A DNA stretch of 32,813 nt, taken from Plantago elongata (taxonomy: Eukaryota; Streptophyta; Magnoliopsida; Lamiales; Plantaginaceae). A model generated the notes under the pieces. The model saw only the letters and a program-made list of their open reading frames with translations, had not been told where the DNA came from and made no database searches. The position numbers and the translations under genes were made by a program. Below, one piece after another: positions 11,701 through 21,977 of the stretch. The DNA is taken from NCBI GenBank assembly GCA_036897095.1, contig JAYMSP010001383.1, forward strand, positions 1 to 32,813, read 5' to 3'. Numbering within the stretch: the first letter of the stretch is position 1; each line of letters starts with the position of its first letter.

Positions 11701-12100
11701 GAGTTTGGTAGCTAATAACTGAAAATATTGGGCCTATGTGACCTTCAATGATCAATACTATCGTTCATCTCGAAATCACAATAACAAATTGAACAAGAAA
11801 TAAACTGGAAACTGACTTCACTACTACTTACAGTCTATATTCCAAATACTCATCATTTTTGTACTGCTTCAAGCTTCCCCTGTCCCTCTTTCGACCCCGT
11901 TCAATGTGGAATCTAGTCGGGCACTCAACATTAAGGCACTCCCCAATAATAAAAGCATCCACCCGCTCATAAGGAATAAGAGCTACATCATCACATCTCT
12001 CCGGAGTCCCAAACTTTGTCCATTGCAAATCAGCTGAATAGAACTCTTCTCCTGGAGGATCTTGCACAGAAAGTTCCTTGATAGACGAAACAACTGCCAT
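8763..12100 (-). CDS. Domesticated MULE transposase-like protein with SWIM zinc finger
   Basis: Coding exons on the minus strand are 12100-11832, 11205-10554, 10468-10269, 10179-9935 and 9556-8763. They join in phase to 719 codons. The protein resembles the plant SWIM zinc-finger proteins derived from Mutator-like transposases, probably the At1g60560 type. Candidate DDE residues are D298 in IIAVDSTFG, D364 or D365 in GFLIDDAA, and E477 in SGAIEAYH. The SWIM motif CxCx8CxH occupies residues 583-596 (CDCKWSLQGNLCKH). The N-terminal half has Cys/His-rich stretches (GECLNVECPTRFH, RGCTCHF, VCHG). The tail is basic (KKRRKRKK), a likely nuclear signal. Intron 3 has a GC donor at 10268-10267. No terminal inverted repeats were noticed around it, and the long intron-bearing open frame suggests a host gene. 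Its biochemical role is not known from sequence. The start is the ATG at 12100; the same frame extends upstream only to a GTG. Confidence 0.88.
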
Positions 12101-12128
12101 CCACCTCACTTCTTAAACCCTGAGGCCA

Positions 12129-12566
12129 CTACACAAAAACAACCACACTCAATCACTTCAGTAAACAGGAGTAACTCCTATCAGCAACCTTTTTAACTAA
12201 TCAATATGCACCCAACTCAATAACATGTAGCTCAAATTCGACAAACGTCAAGGTGAAACGACGAAATGAAAGCTAATTCACAAGAGACTATAAGCCACAC
12301 AAAAGCTTCGAAACCACACAATTACACAAATAAGAAACGGAAAGCAATTTGTTTATATCAATTTACTGATAAGTTTCATATGTTTATATAAATGAGTAAA
12401 ATCGAAAACACACAATTTACACAAATAATCGTTGTCGGCAGCTGATAGCAACAAAGGAACAGGCGAAATGAAGGTTTGCAGGATAAATTATAGAGCTAAA
12501 AAAAATGTAAAAGCAGAATTGAGAGAGAAAGATCGAAAGTAGAAGAGAAGGAAGAAACAGGCTTAC
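12129..12566 (-). other. Probable 5'UTR intron of the SWIM-domain gene
   Basis: A GTAAGC donor begins at 12566 on the minus strand, after TTC. A pyrimidine-rich tract ending in GTGTAG stops at 12129, 28 bases before the ATG at 12100. Between them are no conserved protein motifs. The placement is inferred from splice signals only. Confidence 0.45.
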
Positions 12567-12737
12567 GAATTCTTCAGCATCTTCAGAAGAAATGGAACCT
12601 TTCCCTTTTTGCTTTGTGGCCAGAGAAATGAACAGCAGGTGTTCTTTTCACAGAGTGGAGAAGAAGAGGGTTTATGAGGTGATGCAAATATTTGCTGCAG
12701 TGGTGAGAAAGAGCCCTATTTTTTAATTTGTGCTCTT

Positions 12738-12746
12738 AAACCCTAA
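12738..12746 (-). promoter_or_regulatory. Telo-box upstream of the SWIM-domain gene
   Basis: AAACCCTAA on the plus strand lies about 640 bases upstream of the ATG and about 170 bases upstream of the inferred 5'UTR intron, so near a plausible transcription start. The motif is known from plant housekeeping and translation-related promoters. Function here is inferred. Confidence 0.4.
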
Positions 12747-14770
12747 AATTTTGGTGTTCGTCTAAATCGACCGTGATAGTTTCGTATGTGTAATTCGACC
12801 TTCGTGTTTGGGCTTCGGTGTAAAGTGGCTTCTATGATTTCGATTTTTCTTCCGATGACGTAATACGTACTTAATTGTTGATTTGTATGATTCTGCTTCG
12901 GAAATTTATATAGTAAAAACGTCGTTCAAATTTTAGTATATATAATGGAGTCAAGTTATCTTAACATAATTTGTGTTGTTTTAAAGATCATGGAAAATAT
13001 TCGATTTAGTGTGAATTGGATGAGTATCTTAACACTTGGATGAGATGATATGATTTTATTTTATATGGATTATATTCTTTAACTTGATTTTTAGAATCAA
13101 ATCAGTTTAGACATATTAATCATTGAAGTGACACGCTTGCTACTTGCTAGTACGGGAGTCATAACCTCATGTAGATTGTTGGGTGGTTTCTCAATAAAAT
13201 TAGTACTATTACTTGATTACAAACATTGGTAGGAAAATGTCCAAGTACTATCATTACACTAGTATTATTACAGTTATGCTTCTAAGCATTCTATGAACGA
13301 CACTCCTAACAACGTGTCTTCATGTCAGTGTACTCTTGGCAATGGTGCGTTTCGTCGACTTTGTGCATGAGTACTTAAGATAGGGTAAGGGGGGTTAGTC
13401 CCTTTGTCATCTTGCCTTAGAGAAGTAGGAATCATACTCAACTATCGAAGAGGTTCTTCTTACGCTTTATGTCCACTCTCTCATATACGAGGGTTGATGA
13501 GGGAGTAATGCACCTCATAAGTGTGGAAATGGTTGCTATATATGGACAAAGCTTAGGGACAACCTTATGTGAAATATGCAATCTTATCTCCATTGTACTT
13601 TCGTATGACATGTCACCTGCGAACTATGGTGGCTTGGTCACGCTGGTTCAGTCCATGGTCTGTCTTCAGTTCATGGTCCTCGGTCTAGTCATGCCTAAGA
13701 CCAGCCACGTGGCACTATTAGTTCCAAAATGCTAAATGCATCTGTTGGGAGGTACCAGGATTATTGTCGAGACAAACCTTTAAGGATGTACTTCGGTTAG
13801 GATCCTTGATGAGATTAGTAATTTAGTACTGTTGAGAAGGTACTTTGGTATGTAACGAGACCGTTGCAGAGACTAGTCTGTATTGTTGAGAAGGTGCTTC
13901 GGGTAATTGATTGCATGGTATTCATTCTGATTGTGAATCTTATGTAGTTTACTATCACATATCATAACAATCATGTCTACCTGAAGTTCAATCAGGTCAA
14001 GTCTAACAAAACTTCAAGAGGGTGCAATCACAGTAGATCAGTAGTAGTACTCTTCAATAATGGTTCTGCTTCTTGCTTAACACTCTTCTAATAGACGGGA
14101 TGTATGAGTATGACTATTAGCAAGATAAAGTTAATATGTTGCCCGGAGTCATTCACAGTTTCACACAACTCAGAAATCGAGTATGCAGCCATAAAGGAAT
14201 CTAAGAAAACATTCAAGTTGTATGCCTATATTTTAGTCACAGAGTCTAACATACCTAGTCTACAGAAGTATTTCCATATTAAAAAACACAATATCACAGA
14301 ACTAGAGAAAAACATAAACCAGTAAAATCATAAGCAGAGGATTCAAGGAAACATTAATTAGCACAACACATTAACATCAAACCACTGTCATTTATTCAAC
14401 ACAATGTTGAAGCATATCTTCATCAGCAAATAATCATTGCTTCAGAAGTACATACCACAACCTTATTACAATTCATGACCACAGTACAACAATACTAACT
14501 TATCATATTACTTCATAGGTACACATGACCTTAGCACAACCTTATACATGACTCCATATCACAAATCACAGCCATTTATTTATCTAAAATAAAGAGAACT
14601 GCACAGTATACTACTGTACTAGTTTCTCAGACACAGCATCCCAAATGACAAGACCAATCCACAAACCGTTTCAAAGAACAGAATAGCAATCCATTAATAC
14701 ATTGACTCAACAATAATAAGACTTAAATAATCCAGGTAACAAGCACCACATAGAACAAAGAAGCATTGTT
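12747..14770. other. 2-kb intergenic stretch, possible decayed mobile DNA
   Basis: No exon of a known protein is visible. The part from about 13120 to 14060 is less AT-rich than its surroundings. It carries short repeats, such as GTTGAGAAGG at 13831 and again at 13884, followed by a similar CTTYGG-type sequence. This texture suggests old mobile DNA, but I find no terminal repeats, primer-binding site or target duplication. The part nearest 14770 should hold the MYB gene 3'UTR. Confidence 0.35.
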
Positions 14771-15878
14771 CTACTCTGAAGATCCGACTCCCATGAAGTC
14801 GAAGAATTTATGTTCTTTGACAACTGATTCTTGCTGGACTTCTTGCTGGACCTCTTGCTGGACTTCTTGCTGGGGCTGAGTCACCATAGAAGGTTGTGCA
14901 TTTGCACGATGGGTGAGCATCATGTATGTTCTCTCTGTCGCAAGAATGTTTATAAGAGTTTCACTTCTGAGTGCACTGGGACAATGAGGGGGAAAAGGAG
15001 ATCTTCCCCTTGGAAGGCCAGAGGAGCCACCAGCAAATGGTGGAATGCCAGGATGAGGTGTAAGAGGAGATCTTCCCCTCGGAAGGACAGAGGAGCCACG
15101 ACCAAATGGTGGAATTGCAGGACGAAGGGGGAAAGGAGATCTTCCCCTCGGAACGACAGAGGAGCCACCACCAAATGGTGGAATTGGCATTCCACCCAGA
15201 TCAGCTGACTGGGTACCAACTGCAAACCCATTCCCTAGACCCGAAAACAATGAAGATTGAGAGGGCGATATGGTAGCATTCCCTAGACCCAATAACAATG
15301 AAGATTGAGGAGGTATGGCAGTGGGTGGTGGTGCAAAAGAAGACAAAGCTGCCATTCCCCTATTGAGAGTCTCACAAGAATTGGCGAAGGGTAATGGGAT
15401 TGAGGATTCATAACAATCATTCCTAACAAGAAGATTGAACTGATTTTTTATCTGGTTATCAGTTCGATAAACAAAGGACTCACTAATGAAAGACCACCTG
15501 TTTCCATATTGTTTATGCAGCTCAAGTAGTTTCAGATTTTCTAGCCCAGTGAAAGGCTGTGTATTGACTCTGGTGTGCAAGTGATTAAGCCATCTAATTC
15601 GACAACTTTGACCTGCCAAATAGAGAGAAAGATGACCACCATTAGCAATGCAAATATGAAAAGACAAATTAAATACAAGGTTTATGAAATAAATTTACAA
15701 AAAGTATGCCGGTACCTGTCCGCCCCGGAATACGATCGGCGATGCGATTCCACCTCCATGGACCAAATTCATTCACAAGATTTGTCAGCAGCTGATCTTC
15801 CCCGGCATCCCAAGGACTCCTGGGGCGCCTGTTACTATTATTGCTACTCGCTGGATTGGCCGTTATGGGAGGCCTCAT
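14771..15878 (-). CDS. R2R3-MYB-like protein with degenerate second repeat
   Basis: Exons 15878-15716 and 15612-14771 join in phase to 334 codons. The first MYB repeat (about residues 18-68) is canonical, with SPWDAGED and GPWRWNRIADRIPGRT followed by GQSCRIRWLNHL, and regularly spaced tryptophans at 23, 43 and 62. This is the DNA-binding fold of plant MYB transcription factors. The second repeat (about 73-117) is eroded. The acidic start is replaced by FTGLENLKLLELH, and the last tryptophan is Phe113 (IKNQFN in place of the usual KNHWN). Trp94 remains. The rest is proline-, serine- and glycine-rich with three kinds of tandem repeat. The nearest MYB subgroup is unclear. The ATG at 15878 is chosen because the frame extends upstream only to a GTG at 15890. 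A nuclear role is likely; DNA-binding strength is uncertain. Confidence 0.82.
14827..14874 (-). repeat. 12-bp coding tandem repeat (QQEV motif)
   Basis: About four units of TTCTTGCTGGAC, with single changes, encode QQEV three times and then QQES near the C-terminus of the MYB-like protein. The frame is preserved, since the unit is a multiple of three. Confidence 0.85.
14985..15190 (-). repeat. 69-bp coding tandem repeat, three copies
   Basis: AGATCTTCCCCT recurs at 14999, 15068 and 15137, exactly 69 bases apart. Each unit encodes 23 residues of the form PPFxxGSSxxPRGRSP. The copies differ at several positions, so the array is not brand new. It lies in the tail of the MYB-like protein. Confidence 0.9.
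15229..15314 (-). repeat. 48-bp coding repeat, two copies
   Basis: CATTCCCTAGACCC begins at 15229 and again at 15277, with ACAATGAAGATTGAG following in both. The unit encodes a QSSLxxGLGN motif twice, upstream of the 69-bp array in the MYB-like protein. Confidence 0.8.
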
Positions 15879-15976
15879 TTCCAAATTCACAATCAGATAT
15901 CAAACCCTAGATCTATTATATGGCTTCTCTGATGAGCCTCAGTAAGAAATTAGAATTACAGGCACGAATGGGTCGG

Positions 15977-15984
15977 TATTTATA
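15977..15984 (-). promoter_or_regulatory. TATA box of the MYB-like gene
   Basis: TATAAATA on the minus strand lies about 100 bases upstream of the ATG at 15878, within CGGCTATAAATACC. The position fits a core promoter with a 5'UTR of roughly 65-75 bases. Confidence 0.7.
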
Positions 15985-17372
15985 GCCGGATACACACATA
16001 CTCCAAACTCAACTTTATCAATTTTATTTATATTACTGAAATCCAGCACCAAAATTCCTTGAATACCGGCACCGCATTGACACTTTAGAGGAGCAAAACA
16101 AACAATTACCCAAATTTACTATAAAATTAGCTGCTACCGTCAAAATACATATAAATACAGATGGACTTTTTACCTAGACATGCAGATGGAACGCTTGACA
16201 AATCATATCTATGAGCCAATGGAAAACTACATAAAAGCTTTCTTTCATAACTTTTGATGCACTATTTCATTGCCTATAAAAAGGAAAATGATACGCTTGA
16301 ATATTGAATGGGGACCTTTTAGCAACCACGGCTTTTATGACTGGATAGAACTAGTCGAGAAATAAAGAGGGCAAAAGCAGTAAGATTTTGTATTAACTTG
16401 AGGTAATCTAATCTTTGCGTGTAGCAATGATTGATGAAAAGTGAAACTTAAGAGGTGAAAATGTGAGTACATTGCAACAAACAAATCCTTCAAAATGGGC
16501 ATTTTTAGCAAGCACGGCCTTTATGAGCGGATAGAATTAGGCAGGGAATAAAGAGGGGAAAAAGCATTAAGATTTATGTTTTCCGAGGCAATCTAAACTT
16601 TGCGTGCATCAACAGAGAATGTACATTTAACATGCTTTTTCTTAAAATTGGCACGGATTATAAACATACATATGAAAGTGCGAGCAGGTAGTTGCAAAGA
16701 AATCAGTTCATGGGGAACATTTAGCAACCATTGCTATTACGACCAGATAGAATTAAACGACGAATAAAGACGGTAAAGCATTAAGATTTCACGTTAACTC
16801 GAGGCAATATAATCTTTACGTGGATTGGAGAGAGAATGTACATTCCTTAAATGCTCTTTCTTAAGCTTATTAAGGAGAGAAAAACATGTGGAAGAGTGAA
16901 CACGTAACAAACAAATCTTATGAGATGGAAAGCGGTAAAAAATCTCCCTATATATAAACTGGAACAAATTCTAATTCGAGATAGTTTTGTGCAGCTCATC
17001 AAGCTAGAATGATTTCTCATCCGTACCAGACTCTCAAGTTATTTCAAGCAAATAAGTGTTTCAAAACTCTAATAGCCGGAGTAGCTCCAAGTACGCATCA
17101 TGGTTCTTGAAAAGATAACTGGTTGTTAGAGACATAACTACAATTGTGATGTATACAAAACACCACACTGATTGAGTGACAAATTAACCAGCGAAAAATG
17201 CAAAAACAACTTAATTTGTTTTATTAACAAACAAACTGTTCTTTCAAATTTCAATAGTTCAACCATCTTCATTGTGCAAGAAATAGCTATGCAGTTAAGG
17301 AAGATACATTTATAGCTGGTTTTCATTTATGTTAATCAACAGTTTACTATCTTGTCAGGTGATAACATCCAA
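15985..17372. other. Upstream region of the MYB-like gene
   Basis: No gene is visible. The main structure is the triplicated repeat at about 16311-16935. The rest is AT-rich, with no further motif I can name. Confidence 0.5.
16311..16935. repeat. Three diverged copies of a 186-216-bp tandem repeat
   Basis: TTAGCAACC-type starts lie at 16319, 16505 and 16721. Each is followed by GATAGAA, a GAATAAAGA-like stretch, CATTAAGATTT (or AGTAAGATTT) and a GAGGCAAT-then-CTTTxCGTG block in the same order. The first and third copies also share ACAAACAAATC near their ends. The array begins about 430 bases upstream of the MYB-like ATG, so it may act in that promoter. Confidence 0.75.
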
Positions 17373-17574
17373 CTCCCTCCCATTTTATATAGTATATGAC
17401 ATTCTATACTCTTCAAACTTTTGCAGGATATAAGACATTCTAGTTATTCACACCTATTAGTTCCAACCCATATTCATTTATATAATAATTTTCTTCCCCT
17501 TCCTCACTTTCACTATAATCATTGGTGGGTTATTTAGAAGATAAAAAGTTCCACAACATTTAAAGTAGGAGGGA
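17373..17574. mobile_element. Stowaway-like MITE, 202 bp
   Basis: The left end CTCCCTCCCATTTTA and the reverse complement of the right end, CTCCCTCCTACTTTA, match closely. CTCCCTCC termini are typical of Stowaway (Tc1/mariner-type) MITEs. The right flank is TA as expected, while the left flank reads AA, probably a mutated TA. The interior is AT-rich and non-coding. Confidence 0.6.
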
Positions 17575-19159
17575 GTAATATATTGAAAGTATGTGACAAG
17601 GAAACTAGTGAACAAGATAAATCACATTAAGCTGAATTAAGCAATATTACCTGGACACAATGTGCATATATCGAAACAGGACGATCAATGTGCCAACATG
17701 ATTTGAAAGGCATCAAATCTTGAATCATGTCCTGAGGTTATGTTCTTAATTTCAATTACTAATCACTTCTCCTTGACAAGTCTTACTCTGCAAGATATAC
17801 TTCACAGCATGTAGGTTTGTCAGAAGCTTATTGATTTTTACAGCAGTAACTAAGAGACTGAAAACCAACTAAGGCACATCTTTTCCCCAGTTATAATTAA
17901 AAAATGAAACAGATTAATCAAAATATATACTCTTTCGTCTTTACTCTATTGACTTTTGTAAGACAGTATACGTTTTTTAAGTTTCTTCTGTAGATTCCTG
18001 AAGTACTTGGTATAAGCTTACCAAGTAATTGCTTATTTCTGAAGCATCAGTATAACAGCAGTCATTTTTGCACGGTAAATACCAGGAAATCGATGAGATT
18101 AGAAGACATTAACTAATCCAATAAAAATCTATATTATTTAAACCCCTAAACCATTTTGGAGCTGTTATATACTGCAAAATGGAGAGAAAAGTATATGTTG
18201 ACTCAAGGGTATTGAAAATAACACTGAATTTTATAGAGTATAAAGGAGCAAGTGTCTTTGGTTTGCTCAACTCTTGTCACAAAAGAAATGAGTATATTCG
18301 CATAAGCCAATGATTATGAAGATTTGTAACAATGATTTTGCGAAACAAGACAAAGAAAATAAAATAGCATAATCAAATGCGTTAGACTTGAAAATAGCTT
18401 TTGGTAAGCTCGTAGAGGACACCAAATATAAGTTTCAACTGCATGGACCATGTAATGAATCACGGACGAGTGCATAGTTAAGAGTACCAAATAAAGCAAT
18501 CTATCATAATGTAGGGTGAATTACAGAGCAATCAAGCATATAGTGGAGTTTACCGACATGCAAGATAACAAAGTGGCACCGCACAGGGGGTGGGGGTGGG
18601 TGAGAAAGGAAAGAAACTGTAAGAGGCGAAGGATTATTATGTCATGACCATGTTTTTTGTTGATATTACCAGGATCACAACGATTACCACATCTAGAGAT
18701 TTCTTTGTTAGTTAAAAATAAATTCTGCTCCTTCACAGAAATGGCTTTCAATCAACTAATGGATATTAAAAAAGCACACCTGAAATTCATTTTAAGAATA
18801 TACCAGGTGGATGCCTTCATTTTTTCCAACACTATTAAGTGAGGATCAACATTAGCCATGGAGAATATGAAAACGGTTTATAAAAACAAGAGATAAAACA
18901 AGGTCCATGAAAACATCTTTCAGTTCTATCAAACCGTAGCTACAGCCTTATAATAATCTTTATAGTTGATAGCATTTCTAAATTGAAATCCAGCCAAAAA
19001 TCTTAGAAATAATTTCAACTGACATGTATTTACAAGAACAAGAAGAAACAGTAATAGTTTTGAGCATCTTTGATTATATTAAAACAACCCTAGCTCACAT
19101 CGCATTTTATCTCTGCAGTCTACACACTCACCATAAGCTTCGATTATTAAAACTTTTGA
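17575..19159. other. Intergenic DNA, no gene seen
   Basis: AT-rich sequence without conserved exons. It has a short G-rich run near 18588 and is otherwise featureless by eye. All open frames are short and show no recognisable similarity. Confidence 0.5.
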
Positions 19160-19285
19160 CATAAGCATTACAATTTTTTTAAATTTTTTTTTGAAACGGC
19201 TAAAGTGTGACTCGAACCCCCAACCTATTGGTTGGAGTTGAAGCGTCTTACCAACTAAGCTGCACGTTGTCATAAGCATTACAAT
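19160..19285 (-). mobile_element. Short tRNA-derived SINE with 15-bp target site duplication
   Basis: CATAAGCATTACAAT occurs at 19160-19174 and again, unchanged, at 19271-19285. Between them, on the minus strand, is a tRNA-like head of roughly 80 bases. It has an A-box-like stretch (AGCTTAGTTGGTAAGACG) and a B-box-like stretch (GGTTCGAGTC), followed by an A-rich tail (AAAAAAAAATTTAAAAAAAT). A tRNA-like head, A-tail and flanking duplication are the marks of retroposition by L1-type machinery. The body is only about 96 bases, so it is a very short SINE or a retroposed tRNA-like transcript. It does not look like a working tRNA, because the arms do not pair well. Confidence 0.85.
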
Positions 19286-19535
19286 GTTGTCAATCCCGGC
19301 AAGATCCTGCTATCCAGGTGCGTTTTGGCACTTGGGCAGGATTGACAGGCCTATCCCGGGCGGGATATTTAAGTCTGGGGGTGAATTGGTCATTTACGAC
19401 CAATAAAAACCTAATACATAGCAAATTTCGAAGGTAAAGCCATTTTTCTTTAGTTTTTGGCTTGATGCAGGTTAATTGAGTTATATCTAAAAAAATTGGT
19501 TGGGCGCGACTCGACGCGATCTGGGATTGACAACA
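19285..19535. mobile_element. 251-bp non-autonomous element with 13-bp terminal inverted repeats
   Basis: TGTTGTCAATCCC at 19285-19297 has its exact reverse complement at 19523-19535. The interior is non-coding and locally GC-rich, with an internal copy of the terminal motif (GCAGGATTGACAGGCC). I see no clear target duplication, so the superfamily is uncertain. The left end abuts the SINE. Confidence 0.55.
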
Positions 19536-20011
19536 CTGGTTCACCAGCTTAGAAATTCCTTGTAGGTATGATATAGGTCAGTATCCAAGCGCCTCATGCT
19601 TAGATATATGGAGTGTATCCAAGTCACAACTTTACAAACATGCAAAATTAGATTTGAATATTTGATTTCATTACCCCATTAGCATGGGAGATCAGGTTAG
19701 AGAATAGATCATATAATTGACTTTGGCCTCTGGAACACCAAGTTAGCGGCATACATTTTCATCAATTTCCTAAACGTCATTGATCGATGATTTATGCATG
19801 CTACCAAAGATTTAGTGACAATCTAAACTATTAATAATTATCCGACTGAAAATAATGAGGTTTCGCCTTTCACAAAGCATTCTGTGAATACATGATTTGG
19901 CGACAGAAACTATAAGCGATCATTTTATAGAAGAGGACATTGTCATCAAGCATCATTTCTTAGTACATACTCCATTTTTTAATGGTACAAAACACAAAGA
20001 GAAGGCTTGAT
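19536..20011. other. 3' flank of PEN-2
   Basis: No gene is visible. The final part before 20012 should be the PEN-2 3'UTR on the minus strand. Confidence 0.45.
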
Positions 20012-21193
20012 CTAGAACAACCCTGTTAACCCATATTTTTCAGCAACATTGTACATTACCAGTTCATTCCAAGCATGGCCAAATAGACGCTCTCCTCCAA
20101 TGGCAAAGGTGAAAGCCCATGATGATAGAATGGCTGTGAATAAGGCAAATCCAACAGCTGATCCAATAAGATCTGCGGATAGCATTATTGTCATAACGTC
20201 ATGTATACTTTATGCTAACTATAAAACTCAATTAAGAAAACTCAGAACTTAAAATTTTCTTTCAAGATTATCATGTTCATCAAGCCCCATGTACTAGGTA
20301 AGTATCAGAAAATAAATTCAAGAAAATGAGATGACATAAAAGCACAAGATCAAAACGTCACATAACTATGAGTCTATGTGACCAGCATAGAATTTAGTGA
20401 TAGGAGTTCAGAACCAACAACTAAACCAGAAGGAGCAATTTCGACAATTTGAAAACAATTTAATGAAGCATTAGGTAACACGAACCCAAGCGTAAACAAT
20501 GACTAAAGTGCTTCATTCTATCCTCAAACAATGATTATCTCAGACTCAGATAAGCAATACAAAAATCATGTCAAGTTAAAGAATAATTACATAATCACTC
20601 TCAGTAACGAAAATTGCACAATGCATCAAATAATTACTAACACACATGCCCTATCAAACCTCAGAACGCTTAATGATTTCCCAATTCTGACAATTTCATC
20701 AGACGCGTAGTTATATAGCCACACAAACTAATCCTACATCGATGTAACCACAAAACAACTTGCTAAATACAAATAGCCACATATAAATCAAAACTCAAAC
20801 CGCAATTTCTTCAACAAGAGACATTCTAGCATAGAAGAACATACGCATCGAAAACATCTCCAGAAACGAATAATACTATATAGGACAATGAAAATGCACA
20901 TTGAAGGGCTTACAGCGTCGAAGCAGAGGATCCAAGGAGCGATGAGAATTGGGGTGACGAAGGACAGGCCAGAAATAGAAGCAATTGACAGCCCAAAGGA
21001 ACGGCAGGCACAGAAATCCTAGCTTGAAGAACCAGCGTGCATAGGGAAGCGAATCTTCCGGCGAGAGACCGAGCGGGCCGTCGACGGTGGGCCAATTGAC
21101 GGCCCGATGTACCGACCTTCGTCTTGCAGGTGAGGTCAAGGGGTTGGTCTCGATCTCGTTGATCGAAGAAGGGTTTCCAGATACATTTTCCAT
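20012..21193 (-). CDS. PEN2: Gamma-secretase subunit PEN-2
   Basis: Two exons, 21193-20914 and 20172-20012, join (CGC T|AT CTT) to 146 codons. PEN-2 is the small membrane subunit of gamma-secretase, the presenilin intramembrane protease complex, with nicastrin and APH-1. It is needed for presenilin maturation in animals. Diagnostic sequence includes PYARWFFKLGF, then LPFLWAVNCFYFWPVL in the first hydrophobic region (about residues 56-78), and YLIGSAVGFALF followed by SSWAFTF in the second (about 94-118). The plant-type N-terminal extension contains NWPTVDGPLGLS. The C-terminus, ELVMYNVAEKYGLTGLF, fits the family. The length matches plant homologues, which are longer than the roughly 100-residue animal protein. 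The gene is divergent from ndhO. Identification is firm; plant substrates are poorly known. Confidence 0.93.
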
Positions 21194-21977
21194 TTCGATC
21201 AGATGACAATTTGAGAACACTACTACACTAGCTAGTTCTGATTTGATTTGGTGACGAAGATATACGACCTAGAAGTAATCCAGACTTCTTCGATACATAA
21301 GTTCCACTAGTTTATTTTGTTCGTTCAGATTTAATTTCATATGAAGTTTCACATTAAAATTCGACTAGTTTATTAATTATCGAAGGGTGAGTGTAATATT
21401 TATTAGGTATCGTATGACTGTAAATTAATCGCCAACTAATTTAAAATAGCTTGAATTAAATTTGAAAAAATGTTTGATTTGTACGAGTTCGAACTCGATT
21501 CGAATATAAATTGTTGTTCGATAATAAATTAAATTTGAGTATTAAGTATTCGATTAGAAACTCGATAATATATAGGGATAAAGTTTTCATCGTACATAGA
21601 ATAATTTTGAGCTTTGAAGTTTTTTATGTTTTATTTTAAAAATTATACACTTACGAGTTGAGTTCGAATTGATTCTTCTTCTTTTTCTTTTTTGAGTTTT
21701 GGTTCAAGTTATACAGGTCACGTGGAGATTGAGCTCAGACATATTTATCCTTAACGAATCAAGCTTTTATAAATCTGACTGGGTTCGAATTCTATGCAAC
21801 CATAGGTGATAAGGTGAAACCTTCCAGTAAATATTTGCTAGACTAAAGTGTAATGCTAGTTTTAATTTTGACTCTTATCTATATTTGCCACTAGTTTTGT
21901 TAACAAAATAAGAACGTTCGATATTTGTGAAAGAAATAAAAGGGAACCTTATCATCAAGACAACATGTTAAACAACA
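21194..21977. other. Shared upstream region between divergent PEN-2 and ndhO
   Basis: This 784-base stretch must hold both promoters. From about 21420 to 21720 it is AT-rich with TCGA-centred palindromes, including the perfect 14-bp CGAGTTCGAACTCG at 21484-21497. This is typical of decayed hAT-like non-autonomous elements, although no ends are visible. A CTTATC (inverted GATAAG) lies shortly before the ndhO ATG. Confidence 0.45.

Noticed and set aside
12101..12109. Upstream GTG start for the SWIM-domain protein
   Set aside because: Plant nuclear genes rarely use GTG, and an ATG lies three codons in at 12100.
13120..14060. Solo LTR of a retrotransposon
   Set aside because: No TG...CA ends with a 5-bp target duplication, and no primer-binding or polypurine site, could be found.
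15879..15890. Upstream GTG start for the MYB-like protein
   Set aside because: Same reason. The ATG at 15878 is in frame and in a reasonable context below a TATA box.
21780..21800. GGTTCGAATTC, possible tRNA 3' half
   Set aside because: No partner acceptor stem or D-arm upstream. It looks like chance or a transposon relic.
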